Source of the DNA: a bacterium HR28 | Lineage (GTDB): Bacteria > Chloroflexota > Chloroflexia > Thermomicrobiales > Thermomicrobiaceae | NCBI GenBank assembly: GCA_002898255.1 | Contig: BEIE01000003.1 | Span: 62,001 to 126,000 of the forward strand | Length of the DNA: 64,000 nucleotides | Direction of reading: 5' to 3' | Shown here: positions 8,149-17,451 of the stretch, one piece after another | How positions within the stretch are numbered: position 1 is the first letter of the stretch | Layout: every line of letters begins with the position of its first letter | Notes under the pieces: generated by a model | Told to the model about the DNA's origin: nothing | Seen by the model: only the letters and a program-made list of their open reading frames with translations | Database searches by the model: none | Position numbers and translations under genes: made by a program

Positions 8149-9018
8149 CTACGTTTTGTCAGTTGTTGCTTGCCTGTCCATGACCCCGCTGTTGCTACTC
8201 ATATCAGTCCTGCCCTGTAGCCTTCCCTGGCTCGTCAAGAGTTCGAGTGGTGTAGACCCAGGCTGGAACATCGGTAAGGCGAGCCGCTTTGGCCGACCGG
8301 ACCGTACCGGACGAGTGGACTGTGCAGGCGTGCGCCTTGTCTGCTCCTGTACCCGCTGTTGTTCGAAAAGGCGCACCTCTCGCGCTTGGAAGACGGGTAG
8401 TTGCCGGCGCTTCTTGCCGTCTGAGCGCGTTTTGGGACCTGGCGGAGGCACGACCGGGCTCGGTTGCACTGAGGCAGGCTGCTGAAGCAACTGAGCAAGC
8501 GCGGCTTCGGGGTCTGGGCGATGTCGGGTGGGACGGCGAGCCAGGCCACGAGTGAGCTCGTGGAGCTCCTCCGGTGTTGGGTCGTGCACATCGACCACAT
8601 GCACCTCAAATTCCAGCGTTTGCCCGGCCAGTGGATGGTTCGCATCCAGAATGGCGATGCCGTTCTCCTCGTCGATCTCGGTGACAACGAGTGTTTCCCG
8701 TCGACCGTCCTCTGTCTCCGCTTGCAACACCATCCCAGCATCGAGTGGCCCCAGTTGCCGAAGTTCTTCGAGAGGAACCCGATGCTGCAGTGAACGTTTG
8801 CGTTCTCCGTAACCGAGCTCGGGCGGAACAACGACGGTGAAGCGCTCGCCGAGGTGGCGCCCAGCGAGTGCCTGCTCGAGTCCTGGAACCAGCTGCCCGG
8901 CTCCGTGCAAGTATTCGAGTGGTGGGTCGCCAAGCATCGGCGAGCGCATATATCGCACGACCCCGTTCACCTTGAGCACATAGTAGATGGCGACAACCTT
9001 GCCAGGCTCGATCACCAT
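8149..9018 (-). CDS. SlyD-like FKBP-type peptidyl-prolyl isomerase with long basic tail, inside the nar operon
   Basis: 289 residues from ATG 9018, whose first codons overlap the narG stop (ATGGTGA). Residues 1-70 form the FKBP half ([33 protein letters not shown]). Residues 75-125 are an inserted flap domain, and [19 protein letters not shown] (126-144) is the typical SlyD closing segment. These proteins speed prolyl isomerisation and act as folding chaperones; E. coli SlyD also delivers nickel through a His-rich tail. Here the roughly 140-residue tail is instead rich in Pro, Gln and Arg ([18 protein letters not shown]) with few His or Cys. Position between narG and narH suggests a maturation chaperone for the nitrate reductase, which is inference. 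Confidence 0.85.
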   Translation of the reverse strand: MVIEPGKVVAIYYVLKVNGVVRYMRSPMLGDPPLEYLHGAGQLVPGLEQALAGRHLGERFTVVVPPELGYGERKRSLQHRVPLEELRQLGPLDAGMVLQAETEDGRRETLVVTEIDEENGIAILDANHPLAGQTLEFEVHVVDVHDPTPEELHELTRGLARRPTRHRPDPEAALAQLLQQPASVQPSPVVPPPGPKTRSDGKKRRQLPVFQAREVRLFEQQRVQEQTRRTPAQSTRPVRSGRPKRLALPMFQPGSTPLELLTSQGRLQGRTDMSSNSGVMDRQATTDKT

Positions 9019-12000
9019 TCGAGCTTCTCCATCTTGCGCACGACCACAAAGGTGTCGCGCGTGGTGACACCGATCGGACCCCAATAGTTCATCGAGTAGG
9101 TGAACTGCGCGTAGCCACCAGCGAGTTGGACCGGATTCAGGCGTGTCCGCGTTGCACTGTTGTGGGCGCCACCGCGCCGACCGCGTTCCTGCGACTTCGG
9201 GATATAGACCGTGCGCTCAACGGCATGGTAGTACAGGCAAGTACCAGGCTGGACCCGTCGGCTGACGCAGGCCCGCGTGACGATCACACCGTTGTCGTTG
9301 TAGACCTCGACCCAGTCATTGTCCCTGATGCCGATCCGCTCGGCGTCCTTGTCGTTGATCCACACCGGATCCATAGCGCGCGAGAGGGTCAGCATGCGAT
9401 GGTTGTCCTTATAGGTGGAATGGATGTTCCACTTCCCGTGCGGAGTGATGTAGTTCAAGATCAGACACTTGTCGTCGACGCGGCTAGCAATGATGTCGCC
9501 CAGCTTGCGCCAGTCGAGCTTCGGCTTGTAGGTCGGCAACTGTTCACCAAAGTCGAGATACCACTCGTGGTCAAGGTAGAAGTGCTGCCGACCAGTGAGC
9601 GTGCGCCACGGCACGAGGCGCTCGACGTTGTAGCACCAGGCTGAGTAGGCACGTCCCTCAAGCGGGAGCCCTGTCCAGCATGGGCTGGGCAGTGTGCGGC
9701 GCGGCTGGCGTGTGATGTCGCCGAAGCACATGCGTACACCGCGATACGGTTCGGCCAGATCAGCCAGTGGTACTCCGGTGTGCTCTTCTTCGCTCTTATA
9801 GGCGGTGTAAGAGACTTCACCATTGCACTCCGGCGCGAGGTACATGAGGACGTTGGCCACATCGAGTGGATCTTCGAGAGCGGGATACTTCTCACCATTC
9901 CACTGGACGCAGCGCAGCTTCCAGGGGTCGGGTGTGCCTCCAACGGGGTGCTCGAGGAGGTCGTCGTAGAACTTCTGGATCGGTATGTGGACGCCGTTAC
10001 CAGAGATACCATCCTGGCGGATCAGCCGGCCCAGGGAGATGAATCGGTTGTAGAGGTCCACATAGTTACGCTCAACCACCCGAAGGTGCGGCATGGTCTT
10101 GCCAGGAATCGGCTCACATTCACCTTCGGCCCAGTCGCGGACCGATGGCTGGGCGATCTCGTCTGGCGTGTCATGCCAGAGCGGCGTCATGACGATGTCT
10201 TTGACCGGCCGTGGGAAGACGAGTGGCGCGAGCTCGCTGACTTTCTTAGCGAAGCTCTTGAAGATATCCCAGTCCGTGCGTGCCTCCCACACCGGTGGCA
10301 CAGCCTCACCCAGCGGGTGGATGTAAGAGTGGAGGTCAGTGGTATTCAGATCGTTCTTCTCGTACCAGAACGCGGTGGGTAGGACGATATCGGAGTAGAG
10401 CGCTGACGAATCCATGCGGAAGTTGATGTCGACCACGAGATCATACTTGCCGCGCGGGGCTGGTTCGCGGAAACGGATGATCTTGGCGTAGGATTTGGCT
10501 CGCTCTGGCGCAATCGCATTGTCGTGCGTCCCGAGGTAGTGGCGGAGGAAGAACTCATGGCCCTTGGCGCTGGAGGCGATGGCGTTGCCCCGCCAGATGA
10601 ACCAGACGCGTGGCCAGTTCTCAGGCGCGTCTGGATCTTCGACGGCAAAGCGCAGCTGCCCGCTCTTGAGCTGCTGGACGACCCAGTTGACGATCTCCTC
10701 GTTCGTCTTCGCACCAGCGCGTTCAGCCTCGGCTACCACCTCAAAGGGGTTCTTATTGAACTGCGGATAGAAGGGCATCCAGCCCATGCGGACAGCACGG
10801 ACAACGTTATCCGCAGCCAGCTCATGGGCCCAGCGCGTCTTCTTGGGCAGCGCTACGAATTCTGACTGAGCCGTGTCGTACCGCCACTGGCAGCTATTGA
10901 TGTAGTGCCAGAGTGGTGCCTGCTGGCGCCGCGGTGGTTTCAGCCAATCGAGGGCAAACGCGATGCTGGTCCATGGGGCGACAAGGGTCAACTTCTCCTG
11001 GCCCACATAGTGGTTCATCCCACCGCCATTGCGACCACAGCAGCCGCAGAGCAGGAGCGCAGTGATGGCCAGGCGGTAGATGAGGTTGTTATGGAACCAA
11101 TGGTTGACACTTGCACCAATAATGATCATCGAGCGTCCACGGGTCACTTCGGCGTTGTAGGCGAACTCGCGGGCAAAGCGTGTCACCGTCTCCCGACCGA
11201 TGCCGCTGTACTTCTCTTGCCAGGCTGGGGTGAAAGGCAGGTCATCGTCGTAGCTCTTCGGGTAGTCGCCTGGTAGGCCACGGGAGACACCAAAGTTGGC
11301 CATGAGAAGGTCGAACACGGTCGTTACCAGGATCTCGCCGTCGGCAAGCTGCAAGCGCTTGGCTGGCACACCACGCCGGAGAACGGCACCCGTCGCGAAG
11401 TCATCGAACTCAACGGGGACGACCACATCATGGGTGTCCAAGAAGGAGAGTCGTGGGTCAATCGGGCTATTATCGAGCCCGTCCTCGAGCTTGAGGTTCC
11501 ACTTCCCCTTCTCTTTGCTCCAGCGGAAGCCAACTGTCCCCTTGGGCATCCGTGGCTCACCACTGAGCTCGTCGAACATCAGGAACTTCCAGTCACCGTT
11601 CTCCACGTCGCGATAACGGGCGAGCCGATTGGCGCGGACAAACCTGCCAGGGCGGAACGCGTCGGGGCCGGCAGCACGCAGCTCAACCAAGAAGGGAAGA
11701 TCGGTATATCGCTTGACATAGTCGACGAAGTATGGCACCTGGCGATCGACGTAGAACTCCTTGAGGATCACGTGGTCAACTGCCGCCCACAGCGCAGCAT
11801 CCTGACCGGCCTTAATCGGGATCCACCAGTCAGCGTACTTGGCCACTTGGCTGAAGTCTGGGGCGATCACGACAAACTTTGCCCCCTCGTGACGGGCCTC
11901 GGAAATGAAGTGGACGTCTGGAGTGCGCGTCATATTGAGATTGGAGCCCATCGAGACGATGAACTTGCCGTTGTACCAGTCGGCGCTCTCACAGACGTCA

Positions 12001-12656
12001 GTCTGGTCGCCCCAGACTTCGGGGAAGGCATTGGGCAGGTCAGCGTACCAGTCGTAGAAGCTCAGGTTGAAACCGCCGAAGAGTTGGAGGAAGCGTGAAC
12101 CGCCTGCATAGGAGATATAAGACATGGCCGGAATGGGTGAGAAGCCAACGACGCGGTCGGGCCCCCAGCGCTTGGCTGTATAGAGGCAGGCTGCGGCAAT
12201 GATCTCCAGCACTTCGTCCCAGGTGGTGCGACGGAATCCGCCCTTGCCGCGCGCCCACTGGATACGGGACCGCTTCTGCTCGTCCTCGACGATCGAGGCC
12301 CAGGCCTCAATAGGATTGGCGAAGCGCTGACGTGCCTCACGCCAGTAGTCGAGCAGCACTCCCCGCGCATAGGGGTACTTAACCCGGATCGGACTATAGA
12401 CGTACCAGGACGCGGAGATTCCCCGCTGGCAGCCCCGTGGCTCGTAGGGTGGCAGGTTCTCACCAATCAGTGGGTAGTCGGTTTGCTGCATCTCCCACGT
12501 GACGACGCCGTCTTTGACGTAGACCTGCCAGGAGCAGCCACCCGTGCAGTTGACGCCGTGAGTACTGCGAACAATCCGGTCATGTGCCCAGCGGTTACGA
12601 TAGAACTCCTCCCAGAGTCGTGCCTTCGGTTTGGTGAGATCTTGGATCCAGCCCAT
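9012..12656 (-). CDS. narG: Respiratory nitrate reductase alpha subunit (molybdopterin)
   Basis: 1214 residues from ATG 12656. This start has an ideal AAGGAGG five bases upstream; the frame is open to 12692 but without such a site. NarG reduces nitrate to nitrite at a Mo-bis-MGD centre. The FS0 cluster ligands H33, C37, C41 and C76 ([19 protein letters not shown]) are present. So are the substrate-pocket segment [18 protein letters not shown] and the cofactor-binding segments [15 protein letters not shown] and [11 protein letters not shown]. There is no twin-arginine signal, so the enzyme faces the cytoplasm. Length and motifs match classic NarG of about 1220-1250 residues. A nitrite oxidoreductase function is not indicated because these relatives usually differ in signal and context. 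Confidence 0.96.
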   Translation of the reverse strand: MGWIQDLTKPKARLWEEFYRNRWAHDRIVRSTHGVNCTGGCSWQVYVKDGVVTWEMQQTDYPLIGENLPPYEPRGCQRGISASWYVYSPIRVKYPYARGVLLDYWREARQRFANPIEAWASIVEDEQKRSRIQWARGKGGFRRTTWDEVLEIIAAACLYTAKRWGPDRVVGFSPIPAMSYISYAGGSRFLQLFGGFNLSFYDWYADLPNAFPEVWGDQTDVCESADWYNGKFIVSMGSNLNMTRTPDVHFISEARHEGAKFVVIAPDFSQVAKYADWWIPIKAGQDAALWAAVDHVILKEFYVDRQVPYFVDYVKRYTDLPFLVELRAAGPDAFRPGRFVRANRLARYRDVENGDWKFLMFDELSGEPRMPKGTVGFRWSKEKGKWNLKLEDGLDNSPIDPRLSFLDTHDVVVPVEFDDFATGAVLRRGVPAKRLQLADGEILVTTVFDLLMANFGVSRGLPGDYPKSYDDDLPFTPAWQEKYSGIGRETVTRFAREFAYNAEVTRGRSMIIIGASVNHWFHNNLIYRLAITALLLCGCCGRNGGGMNHYVGQEKLTLVAPWTSIAFALDWLKPPRRQQAPLWHYINSCQWRYDTAQSEFVALPKKTRWAHELAADNVVRAVRMGWMPFYPQFNKNPFEVVAEAERAGAKTNEEIVNWVVQQLKSGQLRFAVEDPDAPENWPRVWFIWRGNAIASSAKGHEFFLRHYLGTHDNAIAPERAKSYAKIIRFREPAPRGKYDLVVDINFRMDSSALYSDIVLPTAFWYEKNDLNTTDLHSYIHPLGEAVPPVWEARTDWDIFKSFAKKVSELAPLVFPRPVKDIVMTPLWHDTPDEIAQPSVRDWAEGECEPIPGKTMPHLRVVERNYVDLYNRFISLGRLIRQDGISGNGVHIPIQKFYDDLLEHPVGGTPDPWKLRCVQWNGEKYPALEDPLDVANVLMYLAPECNGEVSYTAYKSEEEHTGVPLADLAEPYRGVRMCFGDITRQPRRTLPSPCWTGLPLEGRAYSAWCYNVERLVPWRTLTGRQHFYLDHEWYLDFGEQLPTYKPKLDWRKLGDIIASRVDDKCLILNYITPHGKWNIHSTYKDNHRMLTLSRAMDPVWINDKDAERIGIRDNDWVEVYNDNGVIVTRACVSRRVQPGTCLYYHAVERTVYIPKSQERGRRGGAHNSATRTRLNPVQLAGGYAQFTYSMNYWGPIGVTTRDTFVVVRKMEKLEW

Positions 12657-12711
12657 GATGCCCTCCTTTGCGGCCGAGACTCGCTCGGTCATCTCAGCGC
12701 AACATCACTGT

Positions 12712-13332
12712 TCAGCTCCGTCGCCCCCAGGTCGCGTATGCCTGTTCGTAGAGTGGCCGCCGCACCTCAATGAGTCGCTTGCGCCAAATCAGAGCGGCAA
12801 TGACCCAGAACAGGACTGTGCCGAGTGCAGCAATTCCAAGAAGAATCAGCAAGACGCCGGTCGGACGTTTGGCAAGCGCTGCTTGCTCCAAAAACGCGAT
12901 GATGTCGGCCTTCTCCTGGTCTGTTAGCGGGTGCGGCGTCCAAACCGCCCGCATTGTTGGCCGACCACCGAAATTAGGAGGAGTGAGAATGTCCGCAATA
13001 ACGGGAATAGCTTGTGGATTTTGGCCAACGGCTGCACCAAGGGGCGTGAGATCAGGTCCGAGTTGTCCGCCACCAAGCGCACCGATCCCACCGATAGAGT
13101 GACAGGCTTGACATGGTGGTCCACCGTTCTCAAAGCGCAGTACTCCGGTGAATAGTTCTTTGCCCCGGATCGGATCCCCCGGTGGCAGTGGCGTGCTCGC
13201 TTGTGCGCCTGTCGAGGTCTGGGCAGTAGCCATCGCTCCACCTAAGGTCAGCATGAGCACGGTGAAGACGATGGCTAGCAGCAATCCGAAGCGCCATGCC
13301 GGGGATCCGCGCTTGGGCGTCTTTTCAAGCAT
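12712..13332 (-). CDS. Membrane-anchored monoheme cytochrome c, first gene of the nar operon
   Basis: 206 residues from ATG 13332, preceded by GAAAGGGGTG. A longer open frame upstream contains only the promoter region. There is an N-terminal hydrophobic segment (residues 15-36, cleaved signal or anchor), one c-type heme site C74-x-x-C77-H78 (CQACHSIGG), a candidate distal ligand M127 (GRPTMRAVW) and a C-terminal transmembrane helix (about 158-183) followed by a basic tail. The heme domain would be outside the cell membrane. Thermus nar operons also begin with a cytochrome c gene, narC, though of a different heme number as I recall. Here it may accept or donate electrons near NarI, which is inference. 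Confidence 0.85.
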   Translation of the reverse strand: MLEKTPKRGSPAWRFGLLLAIVFTVLMLTLGGAMATAQTSTGAQASTPLPPGDPIRGKELFTGVLRFENGGPPCQACHSIGGIGALGGGQLGPDLTPLGAAVGQNPQAIPVIADILTPPNFGGRPTMRAVWTPHPLTDQEKADIIAFLEQAALAKRPTGVLLILLGIAALGTVLFWVIAALIWRKRLIEVRRPLYEQAYATWGRRS

Positions 13333-13472
13333 CTCGACACCCCTTTCGTGTCCAGCGAAGGCCGATGATCTCGTGGGTCGTTCTCTCACACTTGCGTTAT
13401 GTGCAAGCCACTTCCAGAGAACTTCCACAAAGGCTTTCGATGCATTACGGTTCGTGAACTTCGTTAATTGTG

Positions 13473-13514
13473 AGTATAGGTACCGTTCTTCCGGAAGCCT
13501 TCCACACTGTGTGG
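13473..13514 (-). promoter_or_regulatory. Predicted nar operon promoter with activator palindrome
   Basis: On the minus strand a perfect-looking -10 TATACT (13478-13473) has no recognisable -35 at 17 bases. The place of the -35 is instead taken by two palindromes: CTTCCGGAAG (13488-13497), centred near -26, and CCACAC-T-GTGTGG (13502-13514), centred near -42 relative to the expected start at about 13466. A weak -35 plus a palindrome at -42 is the geometry of a class II activator-dependent promoter. The palindrome does not match the E. coli FNR or CRP consensus. The transcript would have a leader of about 130 bases before ATG 13332. Confidence 0.5.
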
Positions 13515-13545
13515 TTCGCACCGGAAAAGAAGGCACACCTATGCT

Positions 13546-15510
13546 TCAGGAGGGGGAGGGTGAACGACGGATGGCTTCCAAGAGTTGCTGCGTCTCAAGA
13601 GTCGGCTCAACGTTGAGGTGTTCGCGGAGGAGGCGAGCACATTCGGCATACTGCCGGACAGCTTCCGCACGCCGTCCGGCAGCCCATAGCGCATACATAA
13701 GCTCTCGATGCACCTCTTCCCGGAGGCGGTCGAGCTCGAGTGCACGGCGCAAGACCGCGATGCTGGCGTCCCAACGGCCGTCTTGCCCCCAGAATGTCGC
13801 GAGACGGCGGAGCGCGGCGATACAACCCTCTCGCAACCGTTCTCGAGCCGACCAACACCACTCTGCATACGGTTCTTCCTCAAGGAGATCTCCGCGGTAG
13901 AGTTCCACTGCGCGGGCATAAGCATCGGCAGCAGCGATCAAGTCTCCTGCTACTTCCGCCCGTTTTCCTCGCTCCAGTGCCTTTTCGAACTCGGCAAGAT
14001 CGAGCCAGACGTAAGGGTGAAGGACAAGCTGGTATCGTTCTCCATCGCGAACAATTGTGCGACTTCGCCGCGCATTTTCTGCCGGATCGAGAAGTCTGCG
14101 GAGTTCATGCACAAGTACATAAAACTGGGTGGTCCGACTAGCGCAGGCGTCTTCTGGCCAAAGCCATTCGATCAACATGTCCCGGGGAACAAAGCGGTCG
14201 TGATGGATTGCAAGGATTTTAAGAAGTTGCAGGACTCGCCGCCGGGGGACAGCTGTAGGATCGATCACTTTGCCGTCAATGGTGAGTTCGAAGGAGCCGA
14301 AGCAGCGGATAGTGATTGACGGTGCCTCTACTGAAGAGGTGGTGGACGGAACCAGAGTCTCACTTTCAGAGTACGAACCCCTGGCAACAAAGAGAGCGAG
14401 TGCCTCAGCGAGCGCAGAGCCTGCCAGTTCGGCAAGGGCGACGCTCTCAAGCGGGAAGGCCTGGTGCTCCGGAGTCTGGGCGCAACGGAGAACTCCGATC
14501 GCCTGACTTCCAATAAGAATCGGTACACAGCACCAATACCCGGTCCCGGTTGCGGCTGTCCGGCAGGGAGCTGGATACTCGGAGGAGTTTCCAAGAAGCA
14601 TAACGCTGCGCCGCTGAGTACAAGCTGGGCAGCGTCCAAAGTCAGCCCGGCCAACTGTCGAACAGCCTGGGATTGACCGGTGCGGGAGACTCGTGAAGCG
14701 GGGTAAGGATAGCTGGGGAGCAAAGTAGAGTTCAACCTGCCGTGCTCCAAGCTGTTGCCGTGTCTCACGAAGGAACGTTGTAAATGGGTCCACCTTCCTC
14801 TGTCGCGAGCCAAGAATGGTCGTGATGGCTGACTCTAGCCCGTTTTCTCGCCACGCAGTGAATGTGCTCGAGATGCGCAGGCCGAGCAGTGTCGCTGCCG
14901 TGCTGACAAGCGATGAGAATTGAGAAGGATCGGGAATAGTTCGAAAAGCTAAACCTAGGACACCCATCGGCCCGGACGAGCCGGGAATGGGGACACCATA
15001 GTAACACTGAAAGCCAGCTTCCTTGACCGCGGTGCGCAAGAATCTTGTGTCGTCTGGCAATGGTGCAGAGCAAAGTGAGGATCGTCGTACCCATACGGTT
15101 CCGGGAACACCCTGTCCCGGCCGAAAGCGGATGATCTGTGCAAAGGCGTCCTGTGCCTCGCCCAGGTGAAAGGTGAGCACAAGTTCACGGAATTCCGGTT
15201 CAGCGAGCAGAACCTCTCCCGCCTCAGCGCCTGTTTCGCGTAGTAGGAAGTCAAGGGTATCTTCAATTGCTCGTCGGAGTGACTCTGTTGTAATGTCGAT
15301 CGCCAGTCGGTGAAGGGAACTAACCGCTTTCAACGGATCATCTTGACAGACTGCATCTTCCACCATCATCTGAGGTGACTCATGGCCTGTGGCGTCGAGC
15401 GTTGATGTCGGCGGTGTCTGGGGACAACCTTGTGCTTGGAGACGATCGATTCCTGCATCTGGTCGGGGGGTTGCTGACCGTCCCTGAACCTCGGATGATT
15501 CACGCAGCAT
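13546..15510 (-). CDS. GAF-GAF-winged helix-BTAD transcriptional regulator, probable nar regulator
   Basis: 654 residues from ATG 15510, with GGGAGG seven bases upstream. Two GAF sensor domains (about residues 60-215 and 230-380) are followed by an OmpR-type winged helix (about 395-490; IRCFGSFELTIDGK, RRRVLQLLKILAIHHDRFVPRDMLIEWLWPE) and a bacterial transcriptional activation domain of TPR-like helices (about 500-650). The second GAF domain is unusually cysteine-rich (C283, C294, C297, C316, C327, C328, including CPAC), which could hold a metal or Fe-S centre or a redox switch. The gene lies directly upstream of the nar operon and on the same strand. Thermus uses a GAF-containing protein, DnrS, for nitrate respiration, as I recall. 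Control of nar is therefore a good guess but unproven. Confidence 0.85.
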   Translation of the reverse strand: MLRESSEVQGRSATPRPDAGIDRLQAQGCPQTPPTSTLDATGHESPQMMVEDAVCQDDPLKAVSSLHRLAIDITTESLRRAIEDTLDFLLRETGAEAGEVLLAEPEFRELVLTFHLGEAQDAFAQIIRFRPGQGVPGTVWVRRSSLCSAPLPDDTRFLRTAVKEAGFQCYYGVPIPGSSGPMGVLGLAFRTIPDPSQFSSLVSTAATLLGLRISSTFTAWRENGLESAITTILGSRQRKVDPFTTFLRETRQQLGARQVELYFAPQLSLPRFTSLPHRSIPGCSTVGRADFGRCPACTQRRSVMLLGNSSEYPAPCRTAATGTGYWCCVPILIGSQAIGVLRCAQTPEHQAFPLESVALAELAGSALAEALALFVARGSYSESETLVPSTTSSVEAPSITIRCFGSFELTIDGKVIDPTAVPRRRVLQLLKILAIHHDRFVPRDMLIEWLWPEDACASRTTQFYVLVHELRRLLDPAENARRSRTIVRDGERYQLVLHPYVWLDLAEFEKALERGKRAEVAGDLIAAADAYARAVELYRGDLLEEEPYAEWCWSARERLREGCIAALRRLATFWGQDGRWDASIAVLRRALELDRLREEVHRELMYALWAAGRRAEAVRQYAECARLLREHLNVEPTLETQQLLEAIRRSPSPS

Positions 15511-15574
15511 CGCAAAGCCTCCCGATCCAAAGTGGGACGGGCCCCACTCTGAGTTTGTCTGTCTGGTGCTTTTT

Positions 15575-15604
15575 AGTATAACGTCTGATTCCGACACGTG
15601 TCAA
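15575..15604 (-). promoter_or_regulatory. Consensus promoter of the GAF/BTAD regulator, overlapping a palindrome
   Basis: On the minus strand TTGACA (15604-15599) and TATACT (15580-15575) are separated by 18 bases, a near-consensus housekeeping promoter. The expected start lies about 60 bases before ATG 15510. The perfect palindrome GACACGTGTC (15593-15602) overlaps the -35 box, so a repressor bound there would block polymerase. It is a candidate autoregulatory or redox operator. Confidence 0.75.
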
Positions 15605-15667
15605 GCATATCCTTAGGATCACGGTAAGATTGTCTGGGTAGTCCAACCTTCTCGGCTTACTCTTCTC

Positions 15668-15683
15668 TTGTTCCATGGAACAA
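15668..15683. repeat. 16-bp perfect palindrome TTGTTCCATGGAACAA
   Basis: An uninterrupted perfect palindrome of eight bases per arm lies in the 214-base gap between the ABC permease stop (15725) and the regulator start (15510). It has no loop, so it is a poor terminator, and its symmetry suggests a binding site for a dimeric protein. It sits about 64 bases upstream of the regulator -35 box. The rest of the gap holds the promoter described separately. Confidence 0.6.
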
Positions 15684-15724
15684 CTGGCATCTGTGAAAAG
15701 AGGCTTCCGAGGAGCTTTCTCTCG

Positions 15725-16561
15725 TCAGGCTGCCCGTCGTGCGCGAAGCAGAACGAGAAGCTGTACAGCCAGAGCGAGCCCCATAGAGACGAGCAGCACG
15801 AACGCCGCAACAGCGTTGACGACGGGAGAGATCAGGAAGCGAATCCGGCTGTAGATCTCGAGCGGCAACGTAATCACACCGCTTCCCGTAACGAAGAAGG
15901 TGAGCACGAACTCGTCAAAGGACAGCGTGAACGCGAGGAGAAACCCAGCGACCAGTTCGGGGAAGATAAGCGGGAAAGTAACACGCCAAAACGTTCGCCA
16001 GGGTGATGCACCAAGGTCTTGCGATGCTTCTTCGAGCCGTCGGTCAAACCCGCTGAAGGCGCTCAGAACAATAGCCAGGGCATAAGGAAATGCATGAACA
16101 ATGTGGGCGATGAGTACGCTTGGAAATCCTAGCGGGACACCAATGCGTTTGAACCAGAAGACCAGCGCAATGCCTGTCACAATGCCAGGAACGACGACCG
16201 GCAAGTAGAAGCCGGCTTGGAGAAGACGACGCCAGCGCGAGGGGAGCCGAACGAGCCCGAGCGCGGTGAGCGTCGCGAAGAGAATGGTCAGGAAAGCTGT
16301 GGTGGTGGCGACGAGCAGGGAGGTCCGCAAGGCACGCAGGAGATCACCATCACGCAAAAGTTCGTGGTACCAGGCCACTGTGAACCCGGTCGGTGGGAAG
16401 CTGGTTAGTCCGCTCGCGTTAAAGGATGCGATCACGACGACGATGATTGGAGCGAATAAATACGCATAGACGAGTGCGGTCATCGTGTAGAGGACGAGGT
16501 GGCTCCAAGACCTTGTACGGTGTGGTTGGAGAGTCACGTGTGTGGCGGATCGCTCAGCCAT
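15725..16561 (-). CDS. ABC transporter permease, PotC type (polyamine-like uptake), copy 1
   Basis: 278 residues with six predicted membrane helices and the permease EAA loop (EEASQDLGASPWRTFWRVTFPL, about residues 175-196), which contacts the ATPase. It resembles PotC/YdcV of spermidine/putrescine transporters. The start overlaps the end of the upstream permease by eight bases. With that permease, the ATPase and the binding protein it completes a one-operon importer controlled by a GntR gene. Polyamine specificity is a family-level guess; other cationic or small organic substrates are possible. Confidence 0.87.
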   Translation of the reverse strand: MAERSATHVTLQPHRTRSWSHLVLYTMTALVYAYLFAPIIVVVIASFNASGLTSFPPTGFTVAWYHELLRDGDLLRALRTSLLVATTTAFLTILFATLTALGLVRLPSRWRRLLQAGFYLPVVVPGIVTGIALVFWFKRIGVPLGFPSVLIAHIVHAFPYALAIVLSAFSGFDRRLEEASQDLGASPWRTFWRVTFPLIFPELVAGFLLAFTLSFDEFVLTFFVTGSGVITLPLEIYSRIRFLISPVVNAVAAFVLLVSMGLALAVQLLVLLRARRAA

Positions 16562-17447
16562 AGAAGCGCTCCATGTCGACCAAGCGGAAGAGAAGAACCA
16601 ACGCGAGGAGGACTACTGCCGTGATCACTATGGCCAAGGCCGCTCCAAATGGCCAGTTAAACGCCTCGCCGAACTGGTCGGCGATCAGGTTGCCAATCAT
16701 GAGATCGCCGGTACCGCCGAGAAGCTGAGGCGTGACGAACGAGCCGAACACAGCGACGAAGAAAAGTGCCGCTCCGGCCACGAGACCCGGGAGGGTCAGC
16801 GGCAGTGTCACCCGCCAGAATGTTCGCCAGGGGCGGGCTCCGAGATCTGACGAGGCCTCAAGGAGACGCCGATCGAGCGAGCGACAGGCCGCGTAGATCG
16901 GGAGGATGATCAGGGGCAGATAGACGTGCACGAATCCGACGATCACTGCTGCTCGGGTATACAGGAGACCGAGCTCCACCTGCCCAGGAACGAGCAAAGA
17001 GACCAAGCTGTCCAGGAAACCACCCTTCTGGAGGAAGCCGATCCAGCCGTACGTACGGACGATGTAACTGGTCCAGAAGGGAACAAGAACAAACAGGAGG
17101 AAGAGCGGCTGTCGCCGTCGCGGAACGAGAGTGCCGAGCGTATATCCGATTGGGTAGGCGATGAGTAGTGCGGCAAGGGTACTGACACTGGCGATCTCAA
17201 GTGAGCGAAGGAAGACGCGGCGATAGACTGGCGAGCTGACGATCCGTGTGTAGTTGGCGAGTGTCAAGTCCGGTCGGATGAGGCCGGTGACCGGATCCGT
17301 TGAATAGACGCTATAGCCGGCGACCAGGAAGACAGGAAGAACGAGAAACAACAGAAGAAGCAGCAATGCCGGGGTAACGAAAACCAGCCCGGTCAGCAGA
17401 CCGGAATGCTGAATGTGGCGGAGATGTCGAACCTGCCAAATGGACAT
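16554..17447 (-). CDS. ABC transporter permease, PotB type, copy 1
   Basis: 297 residues, six membrane helices, EAA loop LEASSDLGARPWRTFWRVTLPLTLPG near residues 195-220. PotB/PotH-like permeases pair with a PotC-like partner to form the channel of spermidine/putrescine-class importers. ATG 17447 lies four bases after the ATPase stop on the minus strand, and its end overlaps the second permease. Both permeases were likely inherited as a unit with the ATPase and binding protein. Confidence 0.87.
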   Translation of the reverse strand: MSIWQVRHLRHIQHSGLLTGLVFVTPALLLLLLFLVLPVFLVAGYSVYSTDPVTGLIRPDLTLANYTRIVSSPVYRRVFLRSLEIASVSTLAALLIAYPIGYTLGTLVPRRRQPLFLLFVLVPFWTSYIVRTYGWIGFLQKGGFLDSLVSLLVPGQVELGLLYTRAAVIVGFVHVYLPLIILPIYAACRSLDRRLLEASSDLGARPWRTFWRVTLPLTLPGLVAGAALFFVAVFGSFVTPQLLGGTGDLMIGNLIADQFGEAFNWPFGAALAIVITAVVLLALVLLFRLVDMERFYG

Positions 17448-17451
17448 TGCA

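Noticed and set aside
13333-13536. N-terminal extension of the cytochrome c
   Set aside because: The extra codons cover the predicted promoter and give a sequence without signal-peptide character; ATG 13332 has a ribosome site.
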